64,000 nt of DNA. It comes from CAZRHR01 sp964599915 (GTDB lineage: Bacteria > Bacteroidota > Bacteroidia > CAIKAF01). Positions 8,452 to 17,238 of the stretch are shown piece after piece (the stretch's first letter is position 1; the number at the start of each line of letters is the position of its first letter). The notes under the pieces were generated by a model that did not search any database, was not told the origin of the DNA, and saw only the letters and a list, made by a program, of their open reading frames with translations. Location: positions 1 through 64,000 of the forward strand of contig CAZRHR010000006.1 in the NCBI GenBank assembly GCA_964599915.1. Reading direction: 5' to 3'. The position numbers and the translations under genes were made by a program.

Positions 8452-8459
8452 CAAATTTA
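8452..8459 (-). promoter_or_regulatory. HU promoter, -33/-7 type
   Basis: TAAATTTG on the minus strand is preceded by TTG at a spacing of 19 bases. This fits the Bacteroidota -33/-7 arrangement. Unlike most genes here, it leaves a leader of nearly 40 bases. Confidence 0.6.
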
Positions 8460-8593
8460 AACGCATCCTTAACGTATGCAAGTGTTTACCCCAACTTTAC
8501 CCCCATTTTGTTAATAACTCAGGCTTTTTGTTGAAAATCCCGCCCGTTTTTTACAAAAACCCCCGATTTTCAGCCTCTTAACCTTCAAACATT

Positions 8594-9574
8594 TCACTCC
8601 AAAGGCGCCAAAGTCCAGCCCTCCACCTTAGCACCTAGAAGAAAGTCTTTGATTTTTAATCTTTTACGCCCTGGAGCCTGAATTTCAAGAAAGGCTAAAA
8701 ATCCATCAGGCCTCTGCAATCCCCACTGTCCAAGGCCATGAAAACCTAGGGATATCTCCCTTTGGGTAAGTTCTAATGGAAACCATTGGGCTTCCCAGAC
8801 CTTCAGATCAAACCTTTCTCCATAAGCATCTAATAGCGTGATAAATGCCCCAGGAAACGGATTCAATCCACGGACTTGATTCATCAGCATTTGTCCAGAC
8901 TTCGTAGGCACAAGTCGTCCGTCTTCCTTATGAATCTTCGGGGCAGCCCTTAAAATTAAAGACTGATTATCAATGATATCTGATTGATTAATTAAACTTA
9001 TGCTATGCGAAACCAGCCCCTCAACGGTTTTTACCACCAAATGAGCCCCCACTTCCATCATTCGGTCATGAAGCCCGCCTGCTGTTTCATTTGGACCTAT
9101 GGACAATTTTTCTTGTAATAAGATATGCCCTGTATCAATGGCTTCATCAATTAAGAAAGTAGTTAGTCCAGTTTCAGTTTCTCCATTCATTACCGCCCAT
9201 TGGATGGGTGCTGCTCCCCGATACTGAGGCAAGAGCGAGCCATGCAGGTTAAAAGTTCCCATGGACGGGAAGGCCCAAATCTCTTTAGGCAACATCCGAA
9301 AGGCCACCACCACGTTTATATCCGGCTTCCACGCTTGATAAGCCTCGAGAAATTCTGGAGATTTCAATTTTTCCGGCTGAAGCAGCGGAATCCCTAGTTC
9401 CATGGCAGCTAAGGCAACTGCAGAAGGCTGAGGCTTAAGTCCACGTCCGGAGGCGCGGGTTGGAGCAGTGACTACGCCCACCACAGGATAGCCGGCTGCA
9501 CATAGGGCTTTTAAACTGGGTACAGCAAATGCCGGCGTACCCATAAAAACGATGCGAGGAAATGATTGACTCAT
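8594..9574 (-). CDS. fmt: Methionyl-tRNA formyltransferase
   Basis: The 326-residue enzyme formylates initiator Met-tRNA using 10-formyltetrahydrofolate. The start (IVFMGTPAFAVPSL), the catalytic-domain motif FNLHGSLLPQYRGAAPIQWA with its conserved Asn and His, and LIDEAIDTGHIL are diagnostic. A C-terminal OB-fold-like domain follows. It is the last gene of an apparent nrnA-FKBP-FKBP-fmt operon, starting 9 bases after the preceding stop. Confidence 0.95.
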   Translation of the reverse strand: MSQSFPRIVFMGTPAFAVPSLKALCAAGYPVVGVVTAPTRASGRGLKPQPSAVALAAMELGIPLLQPEKLKSPEFLEAYQAWKPDINVVVAFRMLPKEIWAFPSMGTFNLHGSLLPQYRGAAPIQWAVMNGETETGLTTFLIDEAIDTGHILLQEKLSIGPNETAGGLHDRMMEVGAHLVVKTVEGLVSHSISLINQSDIIDNQSLILRAAPKIHKEDGRLVPTKSGQMLMNQVRGLNPFPGAFITLLDAYGERFDLKVWEAQWFPLELTQREISLGFHGLGQWGLQRPDGFLAFLEIQAPGRKRLKIKDFLLGAKVEGWTLAPLE

Positions 9575-9583
9575 ATTTTTAAG

Positions 9584-10459
9584 TTATTCAGGACTCACAA
9601 TGTCCACTAAGGTCACTTGTACCCTTAAATTATCGTAGGCTTGAATGCGATCGCCGAACAAATCGCTGCCACTATTTTCGGTAAAAGGAACATAAAAGAG
9701 ATGCTCTGCTCCTACTTTCATGCCGGCCAAGGCAACGTCTACACCAATGGGCACATCGCCGCCCATGATGGTTACTGGAATAGGGAACTGCCCTTGGGTA
9801 TTCACAATTTCATGGCCATAACTGGTAACCATGGACAAATGAATGACCACTGATTCGCCTGCTTTTGCCTCTCGCCCCTTTCCTGCTTTGATGATTTTGG
9901 TGAAAGTGGTCATGGGTACATGTTGTTGTGGCCCCCATTGTTCATTGGATTTGACCATCCACACAAAAGCTTCCATGGCTTGGCGGTGTGCCATGGCACT
10001 TTCTCTCACAGATTTCTCTTCCCAACCGGCAAGATTAAGGGCCGATTCTACCCGAATATGCAACCTCAGCAAACTGTCCGGTCTCCATGCAATACCTTGC
10101 AATGCATCGGCAAATGGCTGCATTGCAAGGGCACGTTGATCCATTTGTACCACCAATGAATCGCCCACAACGGTATGCTTCAACACTTGACGCAAGTCAT
10201 ATGGTCCAGGGGCTTGAGGTAATGGCGGAATGTCCATGGCCAAATCGCTCTCTGCTAAAAGGCTGTCTTGCACATCTGTAAAACGAAAACTAAGGTTCCA
10301 CCAAACAAGGGTATCTTCAGGACGGAGCGGTGATTTTTCTATGTATTGAAAACCAAAACCTGGCGCAACCTCATAAAATTTTCTCCAATGGGGATCGCCG
10401 CAACCCATGGAAAAAAGAAGGTTCAAAGCCAATAAAACGCCAACAAGTTTCCGAGTCAT
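9584..10459 (-). CDS. FKBP-type peptidyl-prolyl isomerase-like lipoprotein
   Basis: This 291-residue lipoprotein has a signal sequence ending FSMGC (lipobox, Cys about residue 20). The N-terminal half is unrecognised. The last 90 residues read as a divergent FKBP domain (AGESVVIHLSMVTSYG, then GGDVPIGVDVALAGMKVGAEH). Several aromatic residues of the classical FKBP active site are not obvious, so isomerase activity is uncertain and a chaperone role is possible. It is adjacent to a second FKBP lipoprotein gene, with 2 bases between the stop and start. Confidence 0.75.
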   Translation of the reverse strand: MTRKLVGVLLALNLLFSMGCGDPHWRKFYEVAPGFGFQYIEKSPLRPEDTLVWWNLSFRFTDVQDSLLAESDLAMDIPPLPQAPGPYDLRQVLKHTVVGDSLVVQMDQRALAMQPFADALQGIAWRPDSLLRLHIRVESALNLAGWEEKSVRESAMAHRQAMEAFVWMVKSNEQWGPQQHVPMTTFTKIIKAGKGREAKAGESVVIHLSMVTSYGHEIVNTQGQFPIPVTIMGGDVPIGVDVALAGMKVGAEHLFYVPFTENSGSDLFGDRIQAYDNLRVQVTLVDIVSPE

Positions 10460-10461
10460 GT

Positions 10462-10995
10462 TTACTTAGATTGAATGCGTAAAAGTTCAAGGTGATAAAG
10501 CACCGGGGTATTTCCCGGAATTTTCTCCATATCTCCCGCCAATCCAAAAGCCCTGTGGGATGGGATTATGATGGCCACATGATCACCCTCAGATAAATAT
10601 TTGACGGCTTCATGCATCCCACTCTCTACTTGGTCATGGTCTACCCGAAACCATTCTGGTCCGGATTCAAAAGAAGAATAACAAGAAGTGCCGTCTAGCA
10701 AAAATATTTCAAAATCTATCAAAACCTCCTGATTGGTTTGAGGTTTCGGACCCGTTTTTGGTGGCGAAATCCATCGAATATACACCCCTGTGCCGGTGGC
10801 CTTCATGTCCCAACCCTGCCGAAAAATGTACCGTCTGATTTTCCAATTTTCTTCCAATGCTTGGAACCGATTTAGGCGCACCAATTCTTCCTCCAGCTTT
10901 TTCTGGTCCACTTTCAAGGGTTTAGGAGGAGGTGTTGGGTCAGGCGTATGGCATGCGCTCAACCACAAGACACAGCCCCAAAGCCACAAGGCCAT
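10462..10995 (-). CDS. GldI-like FKBP-type peptidyl-prolyl isomerase lipoprotein
   Basis: The start at 10995 gives a 177-residue lipoprotein (MALWLWGCVLWLSAC, lipobox LSAC). A further 5' start at 11046 would overlap nrnA. The C-terminal half is an FKBP domain (VLIDFEIFLLDGT, EWFRVDHDQVESGMHEAVKYL, then IPSHRAFGLAG and VLYHLELL). Small FKBP lipoproteins of this type next to a DHH phosphoesterase recall the gliding-associated GldI of flavobacteria. The assignment rests on domain and context rather than a diagnostic motif. Confidence 0.75.
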   Translation of the reverse strand: MALWLWGCVLWLSACHTPDPTPPPKPLKVDQKKLEEELVRLNRFQALEENWKIRRYIFRQGWDMKATGTGVYIRWISPPKTGPKPQTNQEVLIDFEIFLLDGTSCYSSFESGPEWFRVDHDQVESGMHEAVKYLSEGDHVAIIIPSHRAFGLAGDMEKIPGNTPVLYHLELLRIQSK

Positions 10996-11006
10996 TTTTG
11001 TAAACC

Positions 11007-12005
11007 TCAGGAAGAAAACCATGAAGTAAAAAATTGAGGTAAACAATCGTTCATGTAATTTAATGTGGCTTCCATGTTACCGGAAAAACGTCCACCCGCA
11101 GCATTAAAGTGCCCCCCCCCTTCAAAAAAACGCGCGGCAAATTGGTTTACCGGAATATTTCCTTTGGACCGAAAAGAAATTCTGGTGGTACCTTGGTCTC
11201 TTTCTGTAAGCATAATGGCGACTTCTACCCCCTGAACGGACAATGGGTAATTTACGATGCCTTCTGTATCACCTTTACGCGAATGAAAGCGTTGCAGTTC
11301 TTCAAAACTTAAGCCCATGATGGCAATTTTCCCATTGGCCACCCAATGTAATTTTTCAGAAAGAACGTATCCAAGTAGTTGAAGCCGTTCAGGCGATTGC
11401 TGGTCGAACACATAATGCATCACTTCTTGGTAAGGCGCCCCGGCGTCTTGAAGTGCAGCGGCCACTGGAAATGTTTGCGGGAAAATAGCATGTCTAAACC
11501 CACCTGTGTCTGTCACCAGCCCCGTCATAAAGCAGGTCGCGGCTTCTTTGGTTAAAGAAAAACCATGCAAAAGGGATACAACCAATTCTGAGGTGGAAGA
11601 CGCCTCAATCGTATGGAAATACGCGTCATATTTTCCCCACGGGTCCGGATGATGATCGATAACCCACACCGGTGTTGTTTTTTCCTGCAGAAACCATTTG
11701 GAGAGTTGTTCCCCTGTTCTGCTGGGATGTCCATGGTCTAGGGCAATGACCAGTTGGGCGTGGTTCAATGCCTCCAAGGCCAGCGGAAGTTGAAAATCTG
11801 CTTGAATCACTTGGGTTCTACCCGGCAAAAAATCCAAGAAAAAGGGAGGGCTATCTGGAGCGATGCAGGTGATGTTTTTACCCGCTTCAGCCAGCACATG
11901 TGCCAAGCCTAACATAGAACCCATGGCATCGCCATCGGGCTGAGAATGACAGACCAAAGCAATGGATTTGAAATTTAGCAGGCGTTCAGCAGAGAGTTGT
12001 TGCAT
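11007..12005 (-). CDS. nrnA: DHH-family phosphoesterase, NrnA-like (nanoRNase / pAp phosphatase)
   Basis: Starting at 12005 gives 332 residues. The metal-binding signatures are complete: [10 protein letters not shown] (DGD at 24-26), VIDHHPDP (the DHH motif) and TDTGGFRH. The C-terminal DHHA1 domain has [11 protein letters not shown]. NrnA-type enzymes degrade 2-5-base RNAs and dephosphorylate pAp. The TACATTTG box at 12026-12033 supports this start; the longer frame would run through the ndk promoter. The GGGH codons form an unbroken run of nine G next to seven T on the coding strand, a possible slippage site. Confidence 0.9.
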   Translation of the reverse strand: MQQLSAERLLNFKSIALVCHSQPDGDAMGSMLGLAHVLAEAGKNITCIAPDSPPFFLDFLPGRTQVIQADFQLPLALEALNHAQLVIALDHGHPSRTGEQLSKWFLQEKTTPVWVIDHHPDPWGKYDAYFHTIEASSTSELVVSLLHGFSLTKEAATCFMTGLVTDTGGFRHAIFPQTFPVAAALQDAGAPYQEVMHYVFDQQSPERLQLLGYVLSEKLHWVANGKIAIMGLSFEELQRFHSRKGDTEGIVNYPLSVQGVEVAIMLTERDQGTTRISFRSKGNIPVNQFAARFFEGGGHFNAAGGRFSGNMEATLNYMNDCLPQFFTSWFSS

Positions 12006-12013
12006 GGTTTTAT

Positions 12014-12021
12014 TAATTTCG
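12014..12021 (+). promoter_or_regulatory. ndk promoter box
   Basis: TAATTTCG has one mismatch to TAnnTTTG and lies 20 bases before the chosen ndk ATG. It lies only 5 bases from the opposing nrnA box. Confidence 0.5.
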
Positions 12022-12025
12022 CCGC

Positions 12026-12033
12026 CAAATGTA
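12026..12033 (-). promoter_or_regulatory. nrnA promoter box
   Basis: TACATTTG on the minus strand is a perfect consensus match 20 bases from the nrnA ATG. It reaches the first possible ndk start codon, so the divergent promoters occupy the same few bases. Confidence 0.6.
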
Positions 12034-12041
12034 TGAAAACC

Positions 12042-12464
12042 ATGAGCGGTAAACGAACTTTTACAATGATCAAACCCGATGCAGTTCAAAACGGACATAT
12101 CGGTAACATTCTGGCAGATATCCAAAAAGCTGGCTTTTCCATCGTAGCTATGAAATATACGCGTCTTTCACGAGAAGAGGCCGGAAAATTTTATGAAGTG
12201 CACAAGGAGCGTCCTTTTTATGGAGAATTGGTGGACTATATGTCTTCCGGACCTATTGTAGCAGCCATTTTAGAAAAAGCAGATGCGGTGGCTAGTTTCC
12301 GTCAGGTGATTGGAGCGACCGATCCTTCCAAAGCTGAGGAAGGAACCATTCGCAGAAAGTATGCTCAGTCTATTGCTGCCAACGCCATTCATGGTTCAGA
12401 CAGTGATGAGAATGCGGCCATTGAAGGTGCTTTCTTCTTCTCTGGAAGAGAAATTTTAGACTAA
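12042..12464 (+). CDS. ndk: Nucleoside diphosphate kinase
   Basis: The 140-residue enzyme transfers the gamma phosphate between nucleoside triphosphates and diphosphates through a phospho-His. [11 protein letters not shown] is at the N-terminus and the active-site NAIHGSDS is at 115-122, with His117 as the phosphorylated residue. An ATG at 12033 would add MKT. It is followed 4 bases later by trmH and is divergent from nrnA. Confidence 0.97.
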   Translation: MSGKRTFTMIKPDAVQNGHIGNILADIQKAGFSIVAMKYTRLSREEAGKFYEVHKERPFYGELVDYMSSGPIVAAILEKADAVASFRQVIGATDPSKAEEGTIRRKYAQSIAANAIHGSDSDENAAIEGAFFFSGREILD

Positions 12465-12468
12465 ATCC

Positions 12469-13182
12469 ATGGCTGTGCACCCTCCTGAGCTTTTTGCTTC
12501 GGAAGCATGGCTAGCCTGGCTCCAACAGTACATTGGTCCGGAACGCAAGGCCGTAATGGCAGAAAAATTGCGGCTTCGGACCAATGCACTCACGGTGGTC
12601 TTGGAAAATATTTATCAGCCCCACAACGCCTCTGCCGTCTTAAGAACCTGCGACTGTTTTGGTCTTCAGGATGTGCACGTAATTGAAAATGGGTATAGAT
12701 TTAAGTCTGTTCCAGACATTTCTTTGGGAGCAACGCGTTGGCTTCGGGTATTTCGTTATCCGGAAAGCACAAAAGAAGCTTTAACTAAAATCAAAGCCAA
12801 GGGTTATAAAATATGGGCCACGACCCCACATCATCGCTCTGTAACCTTGGACCAACTTTCTGTTTCACCCAGCGAACCAGTTGCTTTGCTTATGGGAACA
12901 GAACAAACCGGATTAAGTGAAGAGGCTTTATCCATGGCAGATGCATTTGTCCACATACCCATGTATGGATTTACGGAAAGTTTGAACATTTCTGTTTCCG
13001 CGGCCATTGCCATTCATCATTTAAATGAAAAATTACGGCAGTCACCGGGTTGGGAGCTTTCGCCTGAGGTCCAGCAGCAAGTTTTGATTCATTGGATTAG
13101 CGGAGGAATAAGGAATTTACCCGACCTGAAAGCAAGATTTCTAGAGGAATGGGGTAAAAAAGACATGGCAGGGTTTCCTTGA
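12469..13182 (+). CDS. trmH: TrmH-type tRNA 2'-O-methyltransferase (SpoU family)
   Basis: The 237-residue SPOUT methyltransferase has all three motifs: NIYQPHNASAVLRTCDCFG, LLMGTEQTGLS and ESLNISVSAAIAIH. The N-terminal NxxxPHNxSA with RTCD is the signature of TrmH, which methylates G18 of tRNAs using S-adenosylmethionine. A short C-terminal extension follows the knot. It is probably cotranscribed with ndk. A weak hairpin (AAGGGG / CCCCTT, about 13223-13237) follows. Confidence 0.88.
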   Translation: MAVHPPELFASEAWLAWLQQYIGPERKAVMAEKLRLRTNALTVVLENIYQPHNASAVLRTCDCFGLQDVHVIENGYRFKSVPDISLGATRWLRVFRYPESTKEALTKIKAKGYKIWATTPHHRSVTLDQLSVSPSEPVALLMGTEQTGLSEEALSMADAFVHIPMYGFTESLNISVSAAIAIHHLNEKLRQSPGWELSPEVQQQVLIHWISGGIRNLPDLKARFLEEWGKKDMAGFP

Positions 13183-13249
13183 ATGTAAGAATTTTCAATC
13201 GTTTGGCGGTAAAATTAAAGCAAGGGGTTTCCCCTTTCCAGAATATTCC

Positions 13250-13258
13250 TAACCTTTG
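13250..13258 (+). promoter_or_regulatory. Promoter box of the MMPL transporter gene
   Basis: TAACCTTTG has the TTTG half and TA but one extra spacer base. It lies 9 bases before the ATG. Confidence 0.4.
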
Positions 13259-13267
13259 TGCCGAAGC

Positions 13268-15547
13268 ATGAACCGAAAGCAAGCCATAGGCATACTCCTG
13301 ATCACTGCCGTCTTGGTGGTTTTGGCAGGATGGAGAACCCTTAAAATTGGGTTTAACTACGACTTTGAAGCTTTTTTTCCCCACAATGATCCGGAGACTT
13401 TATTTTTCCAAGATTTTAGAAAGAAGTTTGGACCGGACAACGATTTTATTTTAATCGGAGTAAAATCCTCGTCCACGGTTTTTTCACCCGATTTTATCCG
13501 CCAAGTAAAAGCCCTGGCCGATTCACTCCGGGCTTTGCCCTTGGTGGAACAGGTGATCAATCCTGTGGACATGGTGGAAATCATTCGCGATCCACTCTTA
13601 GGAACGCCTATTGTGATGAATTATTTTCGACCGGATTCAGTCCATTACAGGAGCATAGATTCCGTGCGAGTTTTCAAAGCGCCCGAACTGCTTTATCAGT
13701 TTGTAAGTGAAGATGCCACCAGTATGTCTTTGCTACTGCATCATACGCCATACATTGGGGATGCAGATTGCCAACCATTGACGGACAAAGTGCGCCAAAC
13801 GGTGGCCAATTTTCAATTTCCAGAATACCATGTCGCCGGAAGATGTATAGGACAGAGTTATTATGTGGATGTTATTAAAACCGAATTGGTAGTATTCCTT
13901 GCTTTGGCTTTTATCCTCATTATTGGCATTCTTATTTTCATCTACCGTTCTTTTTGGGGTGTGGTGATTCCTTTGGTTACCGTAGGGATTTCCGTTTTGT
14001 TTTCTACGGCATTTATGCAAGTGACAGGAAAAGAAATGGATGTTTTGGCCAATGTGATTCCTACGATCTTGGTGGTGGTAGGTTTGAGTGTAGCCATTCA
14101 TATTCAAACCAAGTTTTTAGACCTGTTACCCCAAACCAAAAATGCTTCTGAAGCCTTAAAGAAGACCCTTCAACAAGTGGGCTGGCCGGCATTTTTTACT
14201 ACACTGACCACGTTTGTCGGCTTCATTAGCCTCACGACCACAGGCATTATTCCCATTGATGATTTCGGTCTTTATTCCGCCATTGGGATTTGTATCGGAT
14301 TTGTAGTGGCCATGATAAGTTTGCCTGCCATGTTACTGCTGGCACCTATTCAACCTAAACCGTCCACTCCAGGCGAAGGTTGGAATCGCTGGATGAACGC
14401 CATTTATCGTATTGTACTAAGGAGAACCAAGCTCATCCTATGGATTTCAGGGATTTTCACCGCCGTTTCAATCCTTGGTGCCAGTTTAATTCGTGAAAAC
14501 ACCTTTCTATTGGAAGACCTTCGTGATGGAAATCCATTAAAGGAAGATTTTAGGTTTTTTGCCACCCATTTTTCCGGCACCCGTCCCTATGAATTAGCGC
14601 TAGAAGTGCCTGACACCAATTTCAACCTTTTGGATGTAAACGTACTTCGTGCACAAGAAAAACTTGGGTATTTGGTGGATTCCATTTACGGAATTTCCTT
14701 TTCCTTTTCCCCGCTCACATTAGTGAAAACGGCCTCTCGAACCATGGCAGGCGGAGATTCATCTTCCTATGCACTTCCGGCCTCTGACAGCAAGCTAAAA
14801 CGTATTTTAAGGGAAATACAGCGGTATGCGCCAGATTCTATTCTACGCACCATGATGACGCCCGACAGAAGGTGGGGGCGTTTTCGTGCCATGATTCCAG
14901 ATGTAGGTTCTGCAAGGGCATGGGAGATGAGAACACAACTGATGTCTGCCATAGACCAAGAAATTCCATCTCAACTCTTACGCGTACATCCCACCGGCAC
15001 AGCTGAGCTGATTGATAAAAACAACAGGAACCTTGCACTCAATATTGGGGTAGGTCTAGTAATTGCTTTTGTGGTGATTATAGCCATCATTGGGCTTCAA
15101 TTTAAAAGTTGGAAAATGGTGCTCATTTCCATCATTCCTAACTTTCTACCTATGTTGTTTTTGGCTGCTATTATGGGCTTTTCCGGTATCTCTTTAAAAA
15201 TTTCAACGGCCATTTTATTTACCATTGCTTTTGGTATAGCCGTAGACGACACCATCCATTTTTTAGGAAAACTACGCCTGGTCTTAAAGCAAACCGACGA
15301 TATGCTTTACGCACTTCGCAGTACCCTCGCAAGCACAGGAAAAGCTATTGTTTTCACTTCATTGATCCTGTGCGCAGGATTCTTAATTTTAGGACTTTCA
15401 GATTTTCAGGCCACTAGACTTATTGGACTCCTCATAAGTTCCGTTTTACTTTTTGCCCTGATCTGTGACCTATTTCTTTTACCAGCGTTGTTACTGGTCT
15501 TTTTCAAAAAGCGTATTCCTCACAAAGGCCATGTTAATAAATCGTGA
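13268..15547 (+). CDS. MMPL/RND-superfamily exporter
   Basis: This 759-residue polytopic protein has the duplicated RND/sterol-sensing-domain plan. There is one N-terminal membrane helix, a periplasmic region, six helices (about residues 200-380), a second large periplasmic region, and six more helices near the C-terminus. The sequence TIAFGIAVDDTIHFLGKL in the second half is the proton-relay signature of MMPL-type exporters. No periplasmic adaptor or outer-membrane channel is adjacent, so it probably exports lipids or another hydrophobic substrate on its own. The substrate is unknown. Confidence 0.85.
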   Translation: MNRKQAIGILLITAVLVVLAGWRTLKIGFNYDFEAFFPHNDPETLFFQDFRKKFGPDNDFILIGVKSSSTVFSPDFIRQVKALADSLRALPLVEQVINPVDMVEIIRDPLLGTPIVMNYFRPDSVHYRSIDSVRVFKAPELLYQFVSEDATSMSLLLHHTPYIGDADCQPLTDKVRQTVANFQFPEYHVAGRCIGQSYYVDVIKTELVVFLALAFILIIGILIFIYRSFWGVVIPLVTVGISVLFSTAFMQVTGKEMDVLANVIPTILVVVGLSVAIHIQTKFLDLLPQTKNASEALKKTLQQVGWPAFFTTLTTFVGFISLTTTGIIPIDDFGLYSAIGICIGFVVAMISLPAMLLLAPIQPKPSTPGEGWNRWMNAIYRIVLRRTKLILWISGIFTAVSILGASLIRENTFLLEDLRDGNPLKEDFRFFATHFSGTRPYELALEVPDTNFNLLDVNVLRAQEKLGYLVDSIYGISFSFSPLTLVKTASRTMAGGDSSSYALPASDSKLKRILREIQRYAPDSILRTMMTPDRRWGRFRAMIPDVGSARAWEMRTQLMSAIDQEIPSQLLRVHPTGTAELIDKNNRNLALNIGVGLVIAFVVIIAIIGLQFKSWKMVLISIIPNFLPMLFLAAIMGFSGISLKISTAILFTIAFGIAVDDTIHFLGKLRLVLKQTDDMLYALRSTLASTGKAIVFTSLILCAGFLILGLSDFQATRLIGLLISSVLLFALICDLFLLPALLLVFFKKRIPHKGHVNKS

Positions 15548-15629
15548 AATCCATTTGAAGGAATTTAAGTAAATTATCTTGGGTTTGTACATTCGCTAAG
15601 TTATGTCCTGTTACTAATACCACCCTTTC

Positions 15630-16742
15630 ATGGCCAAACGGAAAAAAGAGAGTTTAGTTGCTCCCATAAGGTATAGGGCATTGAGGCTATTCATGTTCAG
15701 AGAAAGAAAATTCTTTCTTGTACTCGTCATTTTCTTCTTAGCGGCTTTTGCGTTTGCTCCTGTTCCCCAAGTCGCCATGTGGTTGGGGTTCTTTTTTGCA
15801 GGATATGCCGCCATTGCCAATGATTCCATTCAGACCATAGGTACCTTTTTGGCCTCGAATGCCAAAAGGCCATGGTGGGTGCTTTGGCTCTTCATTACGG
15901 GTATTTTCGTGTCAGTCATGACCTATTCATGGGTCGTTTATCAAGGGGATGTATCCTACCAAAGGTTGTCTTCCCCGGAATTTGCTACCGCTCCGCAGGA
16001 ATTTAAGTTCTTGCAGCTCGCTGCTCCCTTGGTTTTGTTGCTGCTCACCCGGTTTCGGATGCCGGTATCCACCACATTTCTCTGTTTAAGCGCCTATTCA
16101 ACCAAAAGCAGTGGCATCATAGGAATGTTGGGGAAAAGTGCCGCCGGTTATTTTATCGCCTTTCTTACTGCATTTTTGCTATGGTTCCTTTTGTCTAAAG
16201 CCATTTCTAAACTCACCAAAGGGAAAGCGCATCCCATTTGGGACGTTTTTCAATGGTTGGTTTCGGGCACACTTTGGGCTGTTTGGCTTGCACAAGACGG
16301 AGCCAACATCGCCGTAACGTTGCCAAGAGCACTAAACCTTACCGAGTTTTTAATCTTCTTGGGCTACATTTCGGTGGGTATGGGCATTCTGTTTTACATG
16401 AGAGGGGATAAAATTCAGGAAATCATCACCAAAAAGTCTGAAACCAAAGATGTACGTGCGGCTACCTTGATTGACCTTGTATATTCTGCCATCCTCATCG
16501 TTTTCCTTGCCATTTCTAAAATTCCAATGAGTACCACATGGGTCTTCTTAGGTCTATTAGGCGGAAGAGAATTGGCCATTGCTTTCTCTAGACATTATGC
16601 CGTGAGAAAAAAGTCAGCTCAAGCTTTTCGGCTTATTTTCAATGATGTATCCAACGCCCTCATTGGACTTATCATCTCTATTCTCATCGCCATTATTGTC
16701 AATCCGGTGATACAGGCCGAATTCAGAGGATTTTTCAATTAA
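15630..16742 (+). CDS. Polytopic membrane protein resembling PiT-family phosphate permeases
   Basis: The 370-residue protein has about ten membrane helices. AAIANDSIQTIGTFLAS in the first half and a DGANIA segment in the second resemble the duplicated GANDxxN signature of inorganic phosphate (PiT) permeases. MPVSTTFL and IPMSTTWVF match their paired P-x-STTH segments. The internal duplication supports a transporter of that fold, but the classical residues are only partly kept, so the substrate is uncertain. A TATCTTGG promoter-like box is at 15575-15582. Its stop overlaps that of the convergent DoxX-like gene. Confidence 0.6.
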   Translation: MAKRKKESLVAPIRYRALRLFMFRERKFFLVLVIFFLAAFAFAPVPQVAMWLGFFFAGYAAIANDSIQTIGTFLASNAKRPWWVLWLFITGIFVSVMTYSWVVYQGDVSYQRLSSPEFATAPQEFKFLQLAAPLVLLLLTRFRMPVSTTFLCLSAYSTKSSGIIGMLGKSAAGYFIAFLTAFLLWFLLSKAISKLTKGKAHPIWDVFQWLVSGTLWAVWLAQDGANIAVTLPRALNLTEFLIFLGYISVGMGILFYMRGDKIQEIITKKSETKDVRAATLIDLVYSAILIVFLAISKIPMSTTWVFLGLLGGRELAIAFSRHYAVRKKSAQAFRLIFNDVSNALIGLIISILIAIIVNPVIQAEFRGFFN

Positions 16743-17173
16743 AATAACAAGGCAGAGGCGTGTAGCACACCAGCTAAAAGAAAAAGCATGGTGTACCCAT
16801 TGATGGTCGCGGCGCCCGCATAATCTCCAGCCAAACGCTGTCCTAGAAAAAGACTGACCAAGGTAGCGCCATTAGAAAACACCCACAACGTAAAGGCTAG
16901 GTTTAATGTGCCTGCGGACCAAAAATAGCTGAGCCAAAATCCCAAAAAACTTAAGCCAGCAGCACATTCCAGTAAGGTTAAATAAGTGAGTGCACCCCCA
17001 GGCCATTGCCCCAACATGGTTTTTGAAAAATGGCCTTTAAACCAATCCAAATTACCCTGTCTTTGCACGATTTTATCCCATCCGGATTGCAAAAACGCTA
17101 TGGCTAACATGAGGCCGGGCACCATCATGAAAAATTTCATGGCGGGCATTTGAAGGAGAAGATCGAGTGACAT
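16739..17173 (-). CDS. DoxX-like membrane protein
   Basis: The 144-residue protein has four predicted membrane helices and the small DoxX/DUF4870-like layout: AFLQSGWDKI in the first helix-loop, a Gly-rich GGALTYLTLLECAAGL, then LGQRLAGDY. Members are linked to redox stress or thiosulfate metabolism, but the biochemical role is mostly unproven. The start at 17173 is supported by the TATCTTTG box at 17189-17196; the longer frame would run into the divergent AraC gene. Its TAA shares two bases with the TAA of the upstream gene on the other strand. Confidence 0.7.
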   Translation of the reverse strand: MSLDLLLQMPAMKFFMMVPGLMLAIAFLQSGWDKIVQRQGNLDWFKGHFSKTMLGQWPGGALTYLTLLECAAGLSFLGFWLSYFWSAGTLNLAFTLWVFSNGATLVSLFLGQRLAGDYAGAATINGYTMLFLLAGVLHASALLF

Positions 17174-17188
17174 TGAAAAATATTTTTT

Positions 17189-17196
17189 CAAAGATA
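17189..17196 (-). promoter_or_regulatory. Promoter box of the DoxX-like gene
   Basis: TATCTTTG on the minus strand is a perfect match 15 bases from the start. It is about 40 bases from the start codon of the divergent AraC-family regulator. Confidence 0.6.
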
Positions 17197-17238
17197 CTTG
17201 AGATAACCTTAATTTGTTAGGAAATTTCGCCCATATCC

